Shown piece after piece: positions 1-11,423 of a stretch of 64,000 bases of DNA (positions are counted from its first letter, which is position 1; each line of letters opens with the position of its first letter). Source of the DNA: Microcebus murinus. Its lineage: Eukaryota; Chordata; Mammalia; Primates; Cheirogaleidae. Location of the stretch: NCBI RefSeq assembly GCF_040939455.1, contig NC_134126.1:1856375-1920374 (forward strand), read 5' to 3'. The notes under the pieces were generated by a model. It was not told the DNA's origin. It was given only the letters and a program-made list of their open reading frames with translations, and ran no database searches. A program made the translations under genes and the position numbers.

Positions 1-165
1 ATGATCAGGGTCAAGGTCAGGATCGGGGTCATGATTACATTCAAGGTCAGGATCAGGGTCAAGGTCAAACCAGGGTCAGGGTTTGTGTTCAGGTTAGAGT
101 AAGTTTAGAGTTAGGGTTAGGGTAGGTGTTCGGTTAGCGGTATGGTTAATGTTAGGGTAAGGGTT

Positions 166-177
166 AAATGCAGAGCT
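166..177 (+). repeat. Monomer core AAATGCAGAGCT (representative)
   Basis: This 12-bp word does not fit the hexamer pattern and recurs once in almost every monomer. Common variants are CAATGCAGAGCT (422), AAATGTAGAGC (2970), AAATACAGACC (6904) and TAATGCAGAGCT (939). It is the best landmark for monomer phase. It does not resemble the CENP-B box. Whether it binds a protein or is simply a fixed relic of the founding monomer cannot be told from the sequence. Confidence 0.9.
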
Positions 178-696
178 AGGGTTATGGTTAGAGTTAGGGT
201 TAGGGTTAGGTTTGGCATAAGGGTCAAGGTCAGAGTCAGCTTCAAGGTCACGGTAAGGGTCATGGTTACGGTCAAGGTCAGGGTCAGGGTCATGGTTAGC
301 GTTAGGATCTGTGTAAGACTCAAGGTCAAAGCAAGGGTCAGGGTCTGTGTTTGGGTTTGAGTAACGTTAGGGTTAGGGTAGGGTTACTGTTAGGGTTATT
401 GTTAAGGTTATGGTAAGGGTTCAATGCAGAGCTAGGGTTAGGGTTAGAGTTAGGGTTAGGGTCACTGCCAAGGTCAGGATCAGCGTCAAGGTCAGGGTCA
501 GGGTAATGGGTATAGTCAAGTTCAGGGTTTGGGTCATGGTTAGCGTTCGGGTCAGGGTAACGGTCAAGGTCAAAGACAGGATCAGGGTCAGTTTTCCAGT
601 TAGAGTAAGATTAGGGTAAGGGTTAGGGTAGGGTTACGGTTAGGATTATGGTTAAGGTTAGGTTAAGGGTTAAATGCAGAGCTAGGGTTAGAGTTA

Positions 697-723
697 GGGT
701 TAGGGTTAGGGTTAGGGTTAGGG
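697..723 (+). other. Perfect telomere-type G-run (five GGG runs), G-quadruplex candidate
   Basis: Five GGG runs at 697, 703, 709, 715 and 721 are separated by TTA loops, the canonical human-telomere-type quadruplex spacing. The same tract is at 15075-15101. The A1 copy at 7889-7909 has four runs, one word fewer, so repeat number varies between otherwise near-identical HOR copies. Confidence 0.75.
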
Positions 724-1239
724 TCACGGTCAATGTCAGGGTCAGCGTCAAGGTCAGGGTCAGGGTCATATGTACTGTCAAATTCAGGGTCTGGGTTATG
801 GTTAGAGTTTGGGTCTCGGTCAGGGTCAAGGTGAAAGCCTGGGTCAGGGTCAGTGTTCGGGTTAGAGTAAGGTTAGGGTTAGGGATCGAGTTAGGGTAGG
901 GTTACGGTTAGAGTTATGGTTAAGATAGGGTAAAGGTTTAATGCAGAGCTAAGGTTAGGGTTAGGGTTAGCGTCAGGGTCAATGTCAGGGTCAGCGTCAA
1001 ATTCAGGGTCAGGGTCATGGTTAGGTCAGGGTCAGTGTCAGGGTCATGGTTAGCGTTTGGGTCTCGGTAAGGGTGAAGGTGAAAGCCTGGGTCAGGGTCA
1101 GTGTTCGGGTTATAGTAAGGTTAGAGTTAGGGTTAGGGTAGGGTTACTGTAAGGGTTATGGTTAAGGTTAGCGTAACGGTTAAATGCATAGCTAGGGTTA
1201 GGTTTAGGTTTAGGGTCAGGGTCAAGGTCAGGGTCAGCG

Positions 1240-1254
1240 TCAAGGTCAAGGTCA
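1240..1254 (+). other. TCAAGGTCAAGGTCA, direct-repeat-0 nuclear-receptor-type site
   Basis: TCAAGGTCA is the extended half-site known for NR5A (SF-1/LRH-1) and ERR receptors, and the DR0 form is the type bound by GCNF (NR6A1). The exact 15-mer is at 1240-1254 and again at 8426-8440 and 15618-15632. The match to the motif is seen directly. Any binding in this organism is inference. Confidence 0.5.
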
Positions 1255-2900
1255 GGGTCATGGTTATGGTCAAGGTCAGGGTCAGGGTCATGGTTGGCGT
1301 TAGGGTCAGGGTCAGGGTCAAGGTCAAAGACAGGGCTAGGGTCAGTGGTCGGTTTACAATAAGGTTAGAGTTAGGGTTAGGTTTACGGTTAGGGTAGGGA
1401 TATGGTTAATGTTAGGGTAAGGGTTAAATGCAGAGCTAGGGTTAGGGTTACAATTAGGTTTACGGTTAGGTTTAGGGTCACGGTCAAGATTAGGGTCAGC
1501 GTCAAGGTCAGGGTCAGGGTCATGGTTACAGTCAAGTCATGGTCAGGGTCATGGTTAGCCTTAGGGTCTGGGTCAGACTCAAGGTCAAAGCAAGGGTCAG
1601 GGTCTGTGTTTGGGTTTGAGTAACGTTAGGATCAGGGTAGGGTTACTGTTAGGGTTATGGTTAAGGCTAGGCTAAGGGTTCAAGACAGAGCTAGGGTTAG
1701 GTTTAGAGTTAGGGTTAGGATCACGGTGAAGGTCAGGGTCAGCATCAAGGTCAGGGTCAGAGTCATGTGTATGGTCAAGGTCAGGGTCTGGGTTTTGGTT
1801 AGCATTCTGGTCAGGGTCAGGGTCAAGGTCAAATCCTGGGTTAGGGTCAGTGTTCGGGTTAGAGTAAGGTTAGAGTTAGGGTAAGGGTTAGGGTAAAGAT
1901 ACTGTTAGGGTTATGGTTAAGGTTACGGTAAGGTTTAAATGGAGAGTTAGGGTTATGGTTACAGTTAGGGTTAGGGTTAGGTTTAGGGTCAGGGTCAGGG
2001 TCAGCGTCAAGATCAGGGTCAGGGTGATGGTTACATTCAACGTCATGATCAGAGTCATGGTTAGCCTTATGGTCTGGGTTAGATTCAAGGTCAAACCAGG
2101 GTCAGGGTCAGTGTTTGAGTTAGAGTAAGGTTATGGTTAGGGATCGAGTTAGGGTAGGGTTACGGTTAGGGTTATGGTTAAGGTAGGGTAAAGATCAAAT
2201 GCAGAGCTAGGGTTAGGGTTAGAGTTAGGGTTAGGGTTAGGTTTGGGGTCAGGGTCAAGGTCAGGGTCAGTGTCATAGGTATGGTCAAGGTCAGGGTTAG
2301 GGTTTGGGTGAGCGTCCTGGTCATGGTCAGGGTCAAGCTCAAAGCCTGATTTAGGGTCAGTGTTTGAATTACAGTAAGATTAGGGTTAGGGATCGAGTTA
2401 GGGTAGGGTTACGGTTAGGGTTATGTTTAAGGTAGGGTAATGGTCAAATGCAGAGCTAGGGTTAGGGTTACATTTAGCGATAGGGTTAGAGTCAGGGTCA
2501 AGGTCTGGGTCAGCGTCAAGGTCAGCTTCAGCATCATGGTTACGGTCAAGGGCAGGATCACGGTCATGGTATGCATTAGGGTCAGGGTCAGGGTCAAGGT
2601 CAAACGCAGGGTCAGGGTCAGTTTTCGGGTTAGAATAAGTTTACAGTTAGGGTTCGGGTAGTGTTACAGTTAGCATTATGGTTAAGGTTAGCGTAAGGGT
2701 TAAATGCAGAGCTAGGGTTAGGGTTACAGTTACGGATAGGGTTAGGTTTAGAGTGTGGGTCAGCCTCAAGGTCAGTGTCAGGGTCATGGTTATGTTCAAG
2801 GTCATGATCAGGGTCAAAATTAGCGTTAGGTTCTGGGTCAGAGTCAAGGTCAAAGCCAGGGTCAGTGTTCGGGTTAGAGTAAGGTTAGGGTTAGGGTTAC

Positions 2901-2926
2901 GGGTTAGGGTTAGGGTTAGGGTAGGG
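2901..2926 (+). other. Telomere-type G-run, G-quadruplex candidate
   Basis: GGG runs start at 2901, 2907, 2913, 2919 and 2924 with TTA or TA loops. The copies are at 10087-10112 and 17279-17304. It lies in the TTAGGG-like half, just upstream of a 268-bp monomer's core. Confidence 0.7.
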
Positions 2927-3096
2927 TAGGCATACTGTTAGGGTTCTGGTTATGGTTAGGGTAAGGGTTAAATGTAGAGCCTGGGTTAAGGTTAGACTTA
3001 GGGTTAGCGTTATGATCAGGGTCAAGGTCAGGGTCGGGGTCATGGTTACATTCAAGGTCAGGGTCAGGGTCAAGGTCAATCCAGGGTCAGGGTCAG

Positions 3097-3113
3097 TGTT
3101 CGGGTTAGAGTAA
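3097..3113 (+). repeat. Monomer closing box TGTTCGGGTTAGAGTAA (representative)
   Basis: This second non-hexameric landmark closes the TCAGGG-like half of most monomers and comes about 60-110 bp before the next core. Variants include TGTTCGAGTTAGAGTAA and TGTTTGGGTTTGAGTAA. Its TAA and the following TAG stop most of the accidental + strand frames. Confidence 0.85.
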
Positions 3114-4134
3114 TGTTAGAGTTATGGGTATGGTAGGGTTTCGGTTAGCGGTATGGTTAAGGTTAGGGTAAGGGTTAAATGCAGAGCTAGGGTTTGGGTT
3201 AGAGTTAGGTTTAGTGTTAGGGTCAGGGTCAAGGTCTGGTCAGTGTCAAGGTCAGCATCAGGGTCATGGGTATGGTCAAGGTCAGGTTCAGGGTTTTGGT
3301 TTGGGTCAGGGTCAGGGTCAAGGTCGAAGCCTGGGTTAGGGTCAGTGTTCGGGTTAGAGTAAGGTTAGAGTTAGGCTAAGGGTTAGGGTAGGGTTACGGT
3401 TAGCGTTATGGTTAAGGTTACGGTAAGGGATAAATGCAGAGCTAAGGTTAGGTTTAGAGTTAGGGTTAGGGTTAGAGTCACGGTCAAGGACAGGGTCAGC
3501 GTGAAGGTCAGGGTCAGGGTCATGGTTACGGTCAAGGTCAGGTTCTGGGTCATGGTTAGCGTTCTGATCAGAGTCATGGTCAAGGTCAAAGGCAGGATCA
3601 TGGTCAGTGTTCGAGTTAGAGTAAGGTTAGGGTTAGGGTGAGGGTAGGGTTCCTGTTAGGGTTACGGTTTAGGTTAGGGTAAGGGTTAATTGCAGAGCTA
3701 TGGTTAGGGTTAGAGTTAGGGTTAGGGTCAGGGTCAAGGTCAGGGTCAGCATCAAATTCAGGGTCAGGGTCATGGTTACGGTCAGGGTCAGTGTCCGGGT
3801 CATGGTTAGCGTTTGGGTCTCGGTCAGGGTCAAGGTGAAAGCCTGGGTCAGGGTCAGTGTTTGGGTTAGAGTACGGTTAGAGTTAGGGTTAGGGTAGTAT
3901 TACGGTAAGGGTTATGGTTAAGGTTAGCGTAATGGTTAAATGCAGAGCTAGGTTTAGGTTTAGAGTTAGGTTTAGGGTTAGGGTCAGGGTCAAGGTCAGG
4001 TCAGTGACAAGGTCATGGTCAGGGTCATGGCTATGGTCAAGGTCAGGGTCAGGGTCATGGTTAGCCTTAGGGTCAGGGTCAAGGTCAAAGACAGGGTCAG
4101 GGTCAGTGGTCGGTTTAGAGTAAGGTTAGAGTTA

Positions 4135-4155
4135 GGGTTAGGGTTAGGGTTAGGG
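4135..4155 (+). other. Telomere-type G-run (four GGG runs), G-quadruplex candidate
   Basis: GGG runs start at 4135, 4141, 4147 and 4153 with TTA loops. The same tract is at 11321-11341 and 18513-18533. It precedes the monomer that carries the array A joint. Confidence 0.7.
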
Positions 4156-4198
4156 TAGGTTTACGATTAGTGTTATGGTTAAGGTTAGCATAAGGGTT

Positions 4199-4369
4199 AA
4201 ATGCAAAGCTAGGGTTAGGGTTACAGTTACGGTTAGGGTCAGGGTCAGGGTCAAGGTCAAAGACAGGGTCAGGGTCAGTGGTCGGTTTACAATAAGGTTA
4301 GAGTTAGTGTTAGGTTACGGTTAGGGTAGGGATATGGTTAGGGTTATGGTTAATGTTAGGGTAAGGGTT
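4199..4369 (+). repeat. Truncated hybrid monomer at the founding joint of array A
   Basis: Core-to-core spacing here is only 171 bp. Sequence through 4237 matches 18577-18615, but from 4238 on it matches the tail of the monomer at about 1303-1400 (AAAGACAGGG, then GTCGGTTTACAATAAGG). In the flank the same monomer continues intact for 268 bp. The simplest reading is an unequal exchange at 4237/4238 that created the 7.19-kb unit. The second array copy of this hybrid starts at 11385. Confidence 0.8.
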
Positions 4370-7300
4370 AAATGCAGAGCTAGGGTTAGGGTTACAATTA
4401 GGGTTACGGTTAGGTTTAGGATCAGGGTCAAGATTAGGGTCAGCGTCAAGGTCATGGTCAGGGTCATGGTTAGCCTTAGGGTCTGGGTCAGAGTCAAGGT
4501 CAAACCAGGGTCAGGGTCAGGGTTTCAGTTAGAGTAAGGTTAGGGTTAGGGATCGAGTTAGGGTAGGGTTACAGTTAGGGTTATGGGTAAGGTAGGGTAA
4601 AGTTCAAATGCAGAGCTAGGGTTAGGGTTAGAGTTAGGGTTAGTGTTACGGTCAGGGTCAAGGTCAGGGTCAGAGTCAAGGTCATGTTCAGGGTCATGGT
4701 TACAGTCAAGGTCAGGATCACGGTCATGGTAGCGTTAGGGTCAGGGTCAGGGTCAAGGTCAAATGCAGGCTTAGGGTCAGTGTTCCGGTTACAGTAAGGT
4801 GTGCAGTTAGGGTTGGGGTAGGGTTACGGTTAGGGTTATGGTTAAGGTTAGGGTTAGGGTTAAATGCAGACCTAGGGTTAAGGTTACAGTTAGGGTTAGG
4901 GTTAGGTTTAGGGTCAGGGTCAGAGTCAGCGTCAAGGTCATGGTCAGTGTCATGGTTACATTCAAGTTCATGGTCAGGGTCATGGTTAGCGTTAGGTCTG
5001 GGTCAGGGTCAAGGTCAAAGACAGGGTCAGGGTCAGTGGTCTGGTTAGAGTAAGGTTCGAGTTTGGGTTAGGGTTAGGGTTAGGGTAGGGATACGGTTAG
5101 GGTTATGGTTAATGTTAGGGTAATTGTTAAATGCAGAGCTAGGGTTAGGGTTACAGTTAGGGTTAGGGTTAGGTTTAGGGTCCGGGTCAAGGTCAGGGTC
5201 AGCCTCAAGGTCAGTGTCAGGGTCATGGTTACTTTCAAGGTCATGATCAGCGTCAAAATTAGCGTTAGGTTCTGGGTCAGAGTCAAGGTCGAAGGCAGGG
5301 TCAGGGTCAGTGTTCGGGTTAGAGTAAGGGTACGGTTAGGGATCGAGTTAGGGTAGGGTTACGGTTAGGGTTATGGTTAAGATAGGGTAAAGGTTAAATG
5401 CAGAGCTAGGGTTAGTGTTAGAGTTAGGGTTAGGGTTAGGGTCAGGGTCAAGGTCAGGGTCAGCGACAAATTCAGGGTCAGGGTCATGGTTACGGTCAGT
5501 GTCAGTGTCAGAATCATGGTTAGCTTTAAGGTCAAGGTCAGGGTCAAGGTCAAAGGCAGCGTCAGGGTCAGTGTTCGGGTTAGAGTAAGGTTAGGGTTAG
5601 GGATCGAGTTAGGGAAGGGTTAAGTTTAGGGTTATGGTTAAGATAGGGTAAAGGTTAAATGCAGAGCTAGGGTTAGGGTTAGAGTTAGGGTTAGAGTTAG
5701 GGTCAGGATCAAGGTCAGGGTCAGCGACAAATTCAGGGTCAGTGTCATGGTTACGGTCAGGGTCAGTGTCAGAATCATGGTTAGCGTTTGTGTCTCGGTC
5801 AGGATCAAGGTGAAAGTCTGGGTCAGGGTCAGTGTTCGGGTTAGAGTAAGGTTATAGTTAGGGTTAGGGTAGGGTTACGGTTAGGGTTATGGTTAGGGTT
5901 AGCGTAATGGCTAAATGCAGAGCTAGGGTTAAGTTTAGAGTTAGGGTCAGGGTCAAGGTCAGGGTCAGCATCATGGTTATGGTCAAGTTCTGGGTCATGG
6001 TCATGGTTAGCGTTAGGGTCAGGGTCAGGGTCAACGTCAAAGGCAAGGTCACGGTCAGTGTTCGGGTTAGAATAAGGTTACAGTTTGGGTTAGGGTAGGG
6101 TTACGGTTAGGGTTATGGTTAAGGTTACGGTAAGGGTTCAATGCAGAGCTAGGGTTAGGGTTAGAGTTAGGGTTAGGGTTAGTTTGGCGTCAGGGTCAAG
6201 GTCAGGGTCAGCTTCAAGGTCAGGGTAAGGGTCATGGTTATGGTCAAGGTCAGGATCAGGATCATGGTTAGCGTTAGGGTCTGGGTAAGACTCAAGGTCA
6301 AAGCAATTGTCAGGGTCTGTGTTTGGGTTTGAGTAACATTAGGGATAGGATACGGTTACTGTTAGGGTTATGGTGATGGTTAGGGTAAAGGTTCAATGCA
6401 GAGCTAGGGTTAGGGTTAGAGTTAGGGTAGGGTCACGGTCAAGGTCAGTGTCAGCGTCAGGGTCAGGGTCAGGTTCATGGGTATGGTCAAGGTCAGGGTG
6501 AGGGTTTTGGTTAGCGTTCGGGTCAGGGTCAGGGTCATGGTCAACGCCTGTGTTAGGGTCAGTGTTTGGGTTAGAGTAAGGTTAGAGTTAGGGTACGGGT
6601 TAGGGTAGGGTTACGGGTAGGGTTATGGTTAAGGTTACGGTAAGGGTTAAATGTAGAGCTAAGGTTAGGGGTAGAGTTAGAGTTAGGGTTAGAGTCACCG
6701 TCAAGGACAGAGTCAGCTTCAAGGTAGGGTCAGAGTCATGGTTAAGGTCAAGGTCAGGATCAGGGTCATGGTTAGCTTTAGGGTCTGGGTCAGGGTCAAG
6801 GTCAAAACCTGGGTCAGGGTCAGTGTTTGGGTTAGAATAAGGTTAGAGTTAGGGTTATGCTAGTGGTACGGTTAGGGATATGGTTAAGGTTAGTGTAAGT
6901 GTTAAATACAGACCAAGGGTTAAGGTTAAAGTTTGGGTTAGGGTTAGGTTTACGGTCAGGGTCAGCGTCAAGGTAATGGTCAGTGTCATGGTTACATTCA
7001 AGGTCATGGTCAGGGTCATGGTTAGCGTTAGGGTCTGGGTCAGGGTCAAGGTCAAAGACAGTGTCAAGGTCAGTGTTCTGGGTAGAGTAAGGTTTGAGTT
7101 AGGGTTAGGGTTAGGGATAGGGTAGGGTTACTGTTAGGGTTCTGGTTATGGTTAGAGTAAGGGTAGAGTATGGTAGACTTAGGGTTAGCGTTATGATCAG
7201 GGTCAAGGTCAGGATCGGGGTCATGATTACATTCAAGGTCAGGATCAGGGTCAAGGTCAAACCAGGGTCAGGGTTTGTGTTCAGGTTAGAGTAAGTTTAG

Positions 7301-10300
7301 AGTTAGGGTTAGGGTAGGTTTTCGGTTAGCGGTATGGTTAATGTTAGGGTAAGGGTTAAATGCAGAGCTAGGGTTATGGTTAGAGTTAGGGTTAGGGTTA
7401 GGTTTGGCATAAGGGTCAAGGTCAGAGTCAGCTTCAAGGTCACGGTAAGGGTCATGGTTACGGTCAAGGTCAGGGTCAGGGTCATGGTTAGCGTTAGGAT
7501 CTGTGTAAGACTCAAGGTCAAAGCAAGGGTCAGGGTCTGTGTTTGGGTTTGAGTAACGTTAGGGTTAGGGTAGGGTTACTGTTAGGGTTATTGTTAAGGT
7601 TATGGTAAGGGTTCAATGCAGAGCTAGGGTTAGGGTTAGAGTTAGGGTTAGGGTCACTGCCAAGGTCAGGATCAGCGTCAAGGTCAGGGTCAGGGTAATG
7701 GGTATAGTCAAGTTCAGGGTTTGGGTCATGGTTAGCGTTCGGGTCAGGGTAACGGTCAAGGTCAAAGACAGGATCAGGGTCAGTTTTCCAGTTAGAGTAA
7801 GATTAGGGTAAGGGTTAGGGTAGGGTTACGGTTAGGATTATGGTTAAGGTTAGGTTAAGGGTTAAATGCAGAGCTAGGGTTAGAGTTAGGGTTAGGGTTA
7901 GGGTTAGGGTCACGGTCAATGTCAGGGTCAGCGTCAAGGTCAGGGTCAGGGTCATATGTACTGTCAAATTCAGGGTCTGGGTTATGGTTAGAGTTTGGGT
8001 CTCGGTCAGGGTCAAGGTGAAAGCCTGGGTCAGGGTCAGTGTTCGGGTTAGAGTAAGGTTAGGGTTAGGGATCGAGTTAGGGTAGGGTTACGGTTAGAGT
8101 TATGGTTAAGATAGGGTAAAGGTTTAATGCAGAGCTAAGGTTAGGGTTAGGGTTAGCGTCAGGGTCAATGTCAGGGTCAGCGTCAAATTCAGGGTCAGGG
8201 TCATGGTTAGGTCAGGGTCAGTGTCAGGGTCATGGTTAGCGTTTGGGTCTCGGTAAGGGTGAAGGTGAAAGCCTGGGTCAGGGTCAGTGTTCGGGTTATA
8301 GTAAGGTTAGAGTTAGGGTTAGGGTAGGGTTACTGTAAGGGTTATGGTTAAGGTTAGCGTAACGGTTAAATGCATAGCTAGGGTTAGGTTTAGGTTTAGG
8401 GTCAGGGTCAAGGTCAGGGTCAGCGTCAAGGTCAAGGTCAGGGTCATGGTTATGGTCAAGGTCAGGGTCAGGGTCATGGTTGGCGTTAGGGTCAGGGTCA
8501 GGGTCAAGGTCAAAGACAGGGCTAGGGTCAGTGGTCGGTTTACAATAAGGTTAGAGTTAGGGTTAGGTTTACGGTTAGGGTAGGGATATGGTTAATGTTA
8601 GGGTAAGGGTTAAATGCAGAGCTAGGGTTAGGGTTACAATTAGGTTTACGGTTAGGTTTAGGGTCACGGTCAAGATTAGGGTCAGCGTCAAGGTCAGGGT
8701 CAGGGTCATGGTTACAGTCAAGTCATGGTCAGGGTCATGGTAAGCCTTAGGGTCTGGGTCAGACTCAAGGTCAAAGCAAGGGTCAGGGTCTGTGTTTGGG
8801 TTTGAGTAACGTTAGGATCAGGGTAGGGTTACTGTTAGGGTTATGGTTAAGGCTAGGCTAAGGGTTCAAGACAGAGCTAGGGTTAGGTTTAGAGTTAGGG
8901 TTAGGATCACGGTGAAGGTCAGGGTCAGCATCAAGGTCAGGGTCAGAGTCATGTGTATGGTCAAGGTCAGGGTCTGGGTTTTGGTTAGCATTCTGGTCAG
9001 GGTCAGGGTCAAGGTCAAATCCTGGGTTAGGGTCAGTGTTCGGGTTAGAGTAAGGTTAGAGTTAGGGTAAGGGTTAGGGTAAAGATACTGTTAGGGTTAT
9101 GGTTAAGGTTACGGTAAGGTTTAAATGGAGAGTTAGGGTTATGGTTACAGTTAGGGTTAGGGTTAGGTTTAGGGTCAGGGTCAGGGTCAGCGTCAAGATC
9201 AGGGTCAGGGTGATGGTTACATTCAACGTCATGATCAGAGTCATGGTTAGCCTTATGGTCTGGGTTAGATTCAAGGTCAAACCAGGGTCAGGGTCAGTGT
9301 TTGAGTTAGAGTAAGGTTATGGTTAGGGATCGAGTTAGGGTAGGGTTACGGTTAGGGTTATGGTTAAGGTAGGGTAAAGATCAAATGCAGAGCTAGGGTT
9401 AGGGTTAGAGTTAGGGTTAGGGTTAGGTTTGGGGTCAGGGTCAAGGTCAGGGTCAGTGTCATGGGTATGGTCAAGGTCAGGGTTAGGGTTTGGGTGAGCG
9501 TCCTGGTCATGGTCAGGGTCAAGCTCAAAGCCTGATTTAGGGTCAGTGTTTGAATTACAGTAAGATTAGGGTTAGGGATCGAGTTAGGGTAGGGTTACGG
9601 TTAGGGTTATGTTTAAGGTAGGGTAATGGTCAAATGCAGAGCTAGGGTTAGGGTTACATTTAGCGATAGGGTTAGAGTCAGGGTCAAGGTCTGGGTCAGC
9701 GTCAAGGTCAGCTTCAGCATCATGGTTACGGTCAAGGGCAGGATCACGGTCATGGTATGCATTAGGGTCAGGGTCAGGGTCAAGGTCAAACGCAGGGTCA
9801 GGGTCAGTTTTCGGGTTAGAATAAGTTTACAGTTAGGGTTCGGGTAGTGTTACAGTTAGCATTATGGTTAAGGTTAGCGTAAGGGTTAAATGCAGAGCTA
9901 GGGTTAGGGTTACAGTTACGGATAGGGTTAGGTTTAGAGTGTGGGTCAGCCTCAAGGTCAGTGTCAGGGTCATGGTTATGTTCAAGGTCATGATCAGGGT
10001 CAAAATTAGCGTTAGGTTCTGGGTCAGAGTCAAGGTCAAAGCCAGGGTCAGTGTTCGGGTTAGAGTAAGGTTAGGGTTAGGGTTACGGGTTAGGGTTAGG
10101 GTTAGGGTAGGGTAGGCATACTGTTAGGGTTCTGGTTATGGTTAGGGTAAGGGTTAAATGTAGAGCCTGGGTTAAGGTTAGACTTAGGGTTAGCGTTATG
10201 ATCAGGGTCAAGGTCAGGGTCGGGGTCATGGTTACATTCAAGGTCAGGGTCAGGGTCAAGGTCAATCCAGGGTCAGGGTCAGTGTTCGGGTTAGAGTAAT

Positions 10301-11423
10301 GTTAGAGTTATGGGTATGGTAGGGTTTCGGTTAGCGGTATGGTTAAGGTTAGGGTAAGGGTTAAATGCAGAGCTAGGGTTTGGGTTAGAGTTAGGTTTAG
10401 TGTTAGGGTCAGGGTCAAGGTCTGGTCAGTGTCAAGGTCAGCATCAGGGTCATGGGTATGGTCAAGGTCAGGTTCAGGGTTTTGGTTTGGGTCAGGGTCA
10501 GGGTCAAGGTCGAAGCCTGGGTTAGGGTCAGTGTTCGGGTTAGAGTAAGGTTAGAGTTAGGCTAAGGGTTAGGGTAGGGTTACGGTTAGCGTTATGGTTA
10601 AGGTTACGGTAAGGGATAAATGCAGAGCTAAGGTTAGGTTTAGAGTTAGGGTTAGGGTTAGAGTCACGGTCAAGGACAGGGTCAGCGTGAAGGTCAGGGT
10701 CAGGGTCATGGTTACGGTCAAGGTCAGGTTCTGGGTCATGGTTAGCGTTCTGATCAGAGCCATGGTCAAGGTCAAAGGCAGGATCATGGTCAGTGTTCGA
10801 GTTAGAGTAAGGTTAGGGTTAGGGTGAGGGTAGGGTTCCTGTTAGGGTTACGGTTTAGGTTAGGGTAAGGGTTAATTGCAGAGCTATGGTTAGGGTTAGA
10901 GTTAGGGTTAGGGTCAGGGTCAAGGTCAGGGTCAGCATCAAATTCAGGGTCAGGGTCATGGTTACGGTCAGGGTCAGTGTCCGGGTCATGGTTAGCGTTT
11001 GGGTCTCGGTCAGGGTCAAGGTGAAAGCCTGGGTCAGGGTCAGTGTTTGGGTTAGAGTACGGTTAGAGTTAGGGTTAGGGTAGTATTACGGTAAGGGTTA
11101 TGGTTAAGGTTAGCGTAATGGTTAAATGCAGAGCTAGGTTTAGGTTTAGAGTTAGGTTTAGGGTTAGGGTCAGGGTCAAGGTCAGGTCAGTGACAAGGTC
11201 ATGGTCAGGGTCATGACTATGGTCAAGGTCAGGGTCAGGGTCATGGTTAGCCTTAGGGTCAGGGTCAAGGTCAAAGACAGGGTCAGGGTCAGTGGTCGGT
11301 TTAGAGTAAGGTTAGAGTTAGGGTTAGGGTTAGGGTTAGGGTAGGTTTACGATTAGTGTTATGGTTAAGGTTAGCATAAGGGTTAAATGCAAAGCTAGGG
11401 TTAGGGTTACAGTTACGGTTAGG
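4238..11423 (+). repeat. Array A, complete copy A1 (7186 bp)
   Basis: This copy is set in the natural register, starting just after the hybrid-monomer joint. It is 6 bp shorter than A2 because one GGGTTA word is missing from the telomere-like run at 7889-7909, where the other copies have one word more. Private variants seen are C at 10760 and A at 11216. Confidence 0.9.
7131..7192 (+). repeat. Coreless monomer segment in array A
   Basis: Where the related monomer at 2931-3010 has a core (AAATGTAGAGC) and the words after it, this one reads GGGTAGAGTATGGTAGACTT, so the core and part of its flank are deleted or rearranged. The same form is at 14317-14378. It is the one monomer in each array A unit without a recognisable core. 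Confidence 0.7.

Larger units (their letters stand above)
1..4237 (+). repeat. Array A, copy A0 (3' part only)
   Basis: This is the right-hand part of a 7.19-kb copy cut by the window start. It ends at the founding joint of the HOR. It differs from the later copies at 128 (G against T), 1556 (T against A) and 2277 (A against G). Confidence 0.9.

Noticed and set aside
166..177. CENP-B box or tRNA promoter box in the core
   Set aside because: AAATGCAGAGCT lacks the CENP-B box motif and does not match the A or B boxes of tRNA genes.
142..360. Recurrent + strand open frames of about 60-85 codons, one per monomer, starting at ATGGTTAA
   Set aside because: They follow from six-base periodicity and stop at the closing box. 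The predicted peptides are Arg-Val or Lys-Val alternation, changed by any non-triplet indel, and overlap open minus-strand frames. There is no sign of selection on protein.
697..723. A true telomere or telomere end
   Set aside because: Perfect TTAGGG runs are at most about five words and lie inside a complex 249-bp monomer. This is a telomere-derived or telomere-like satellite.
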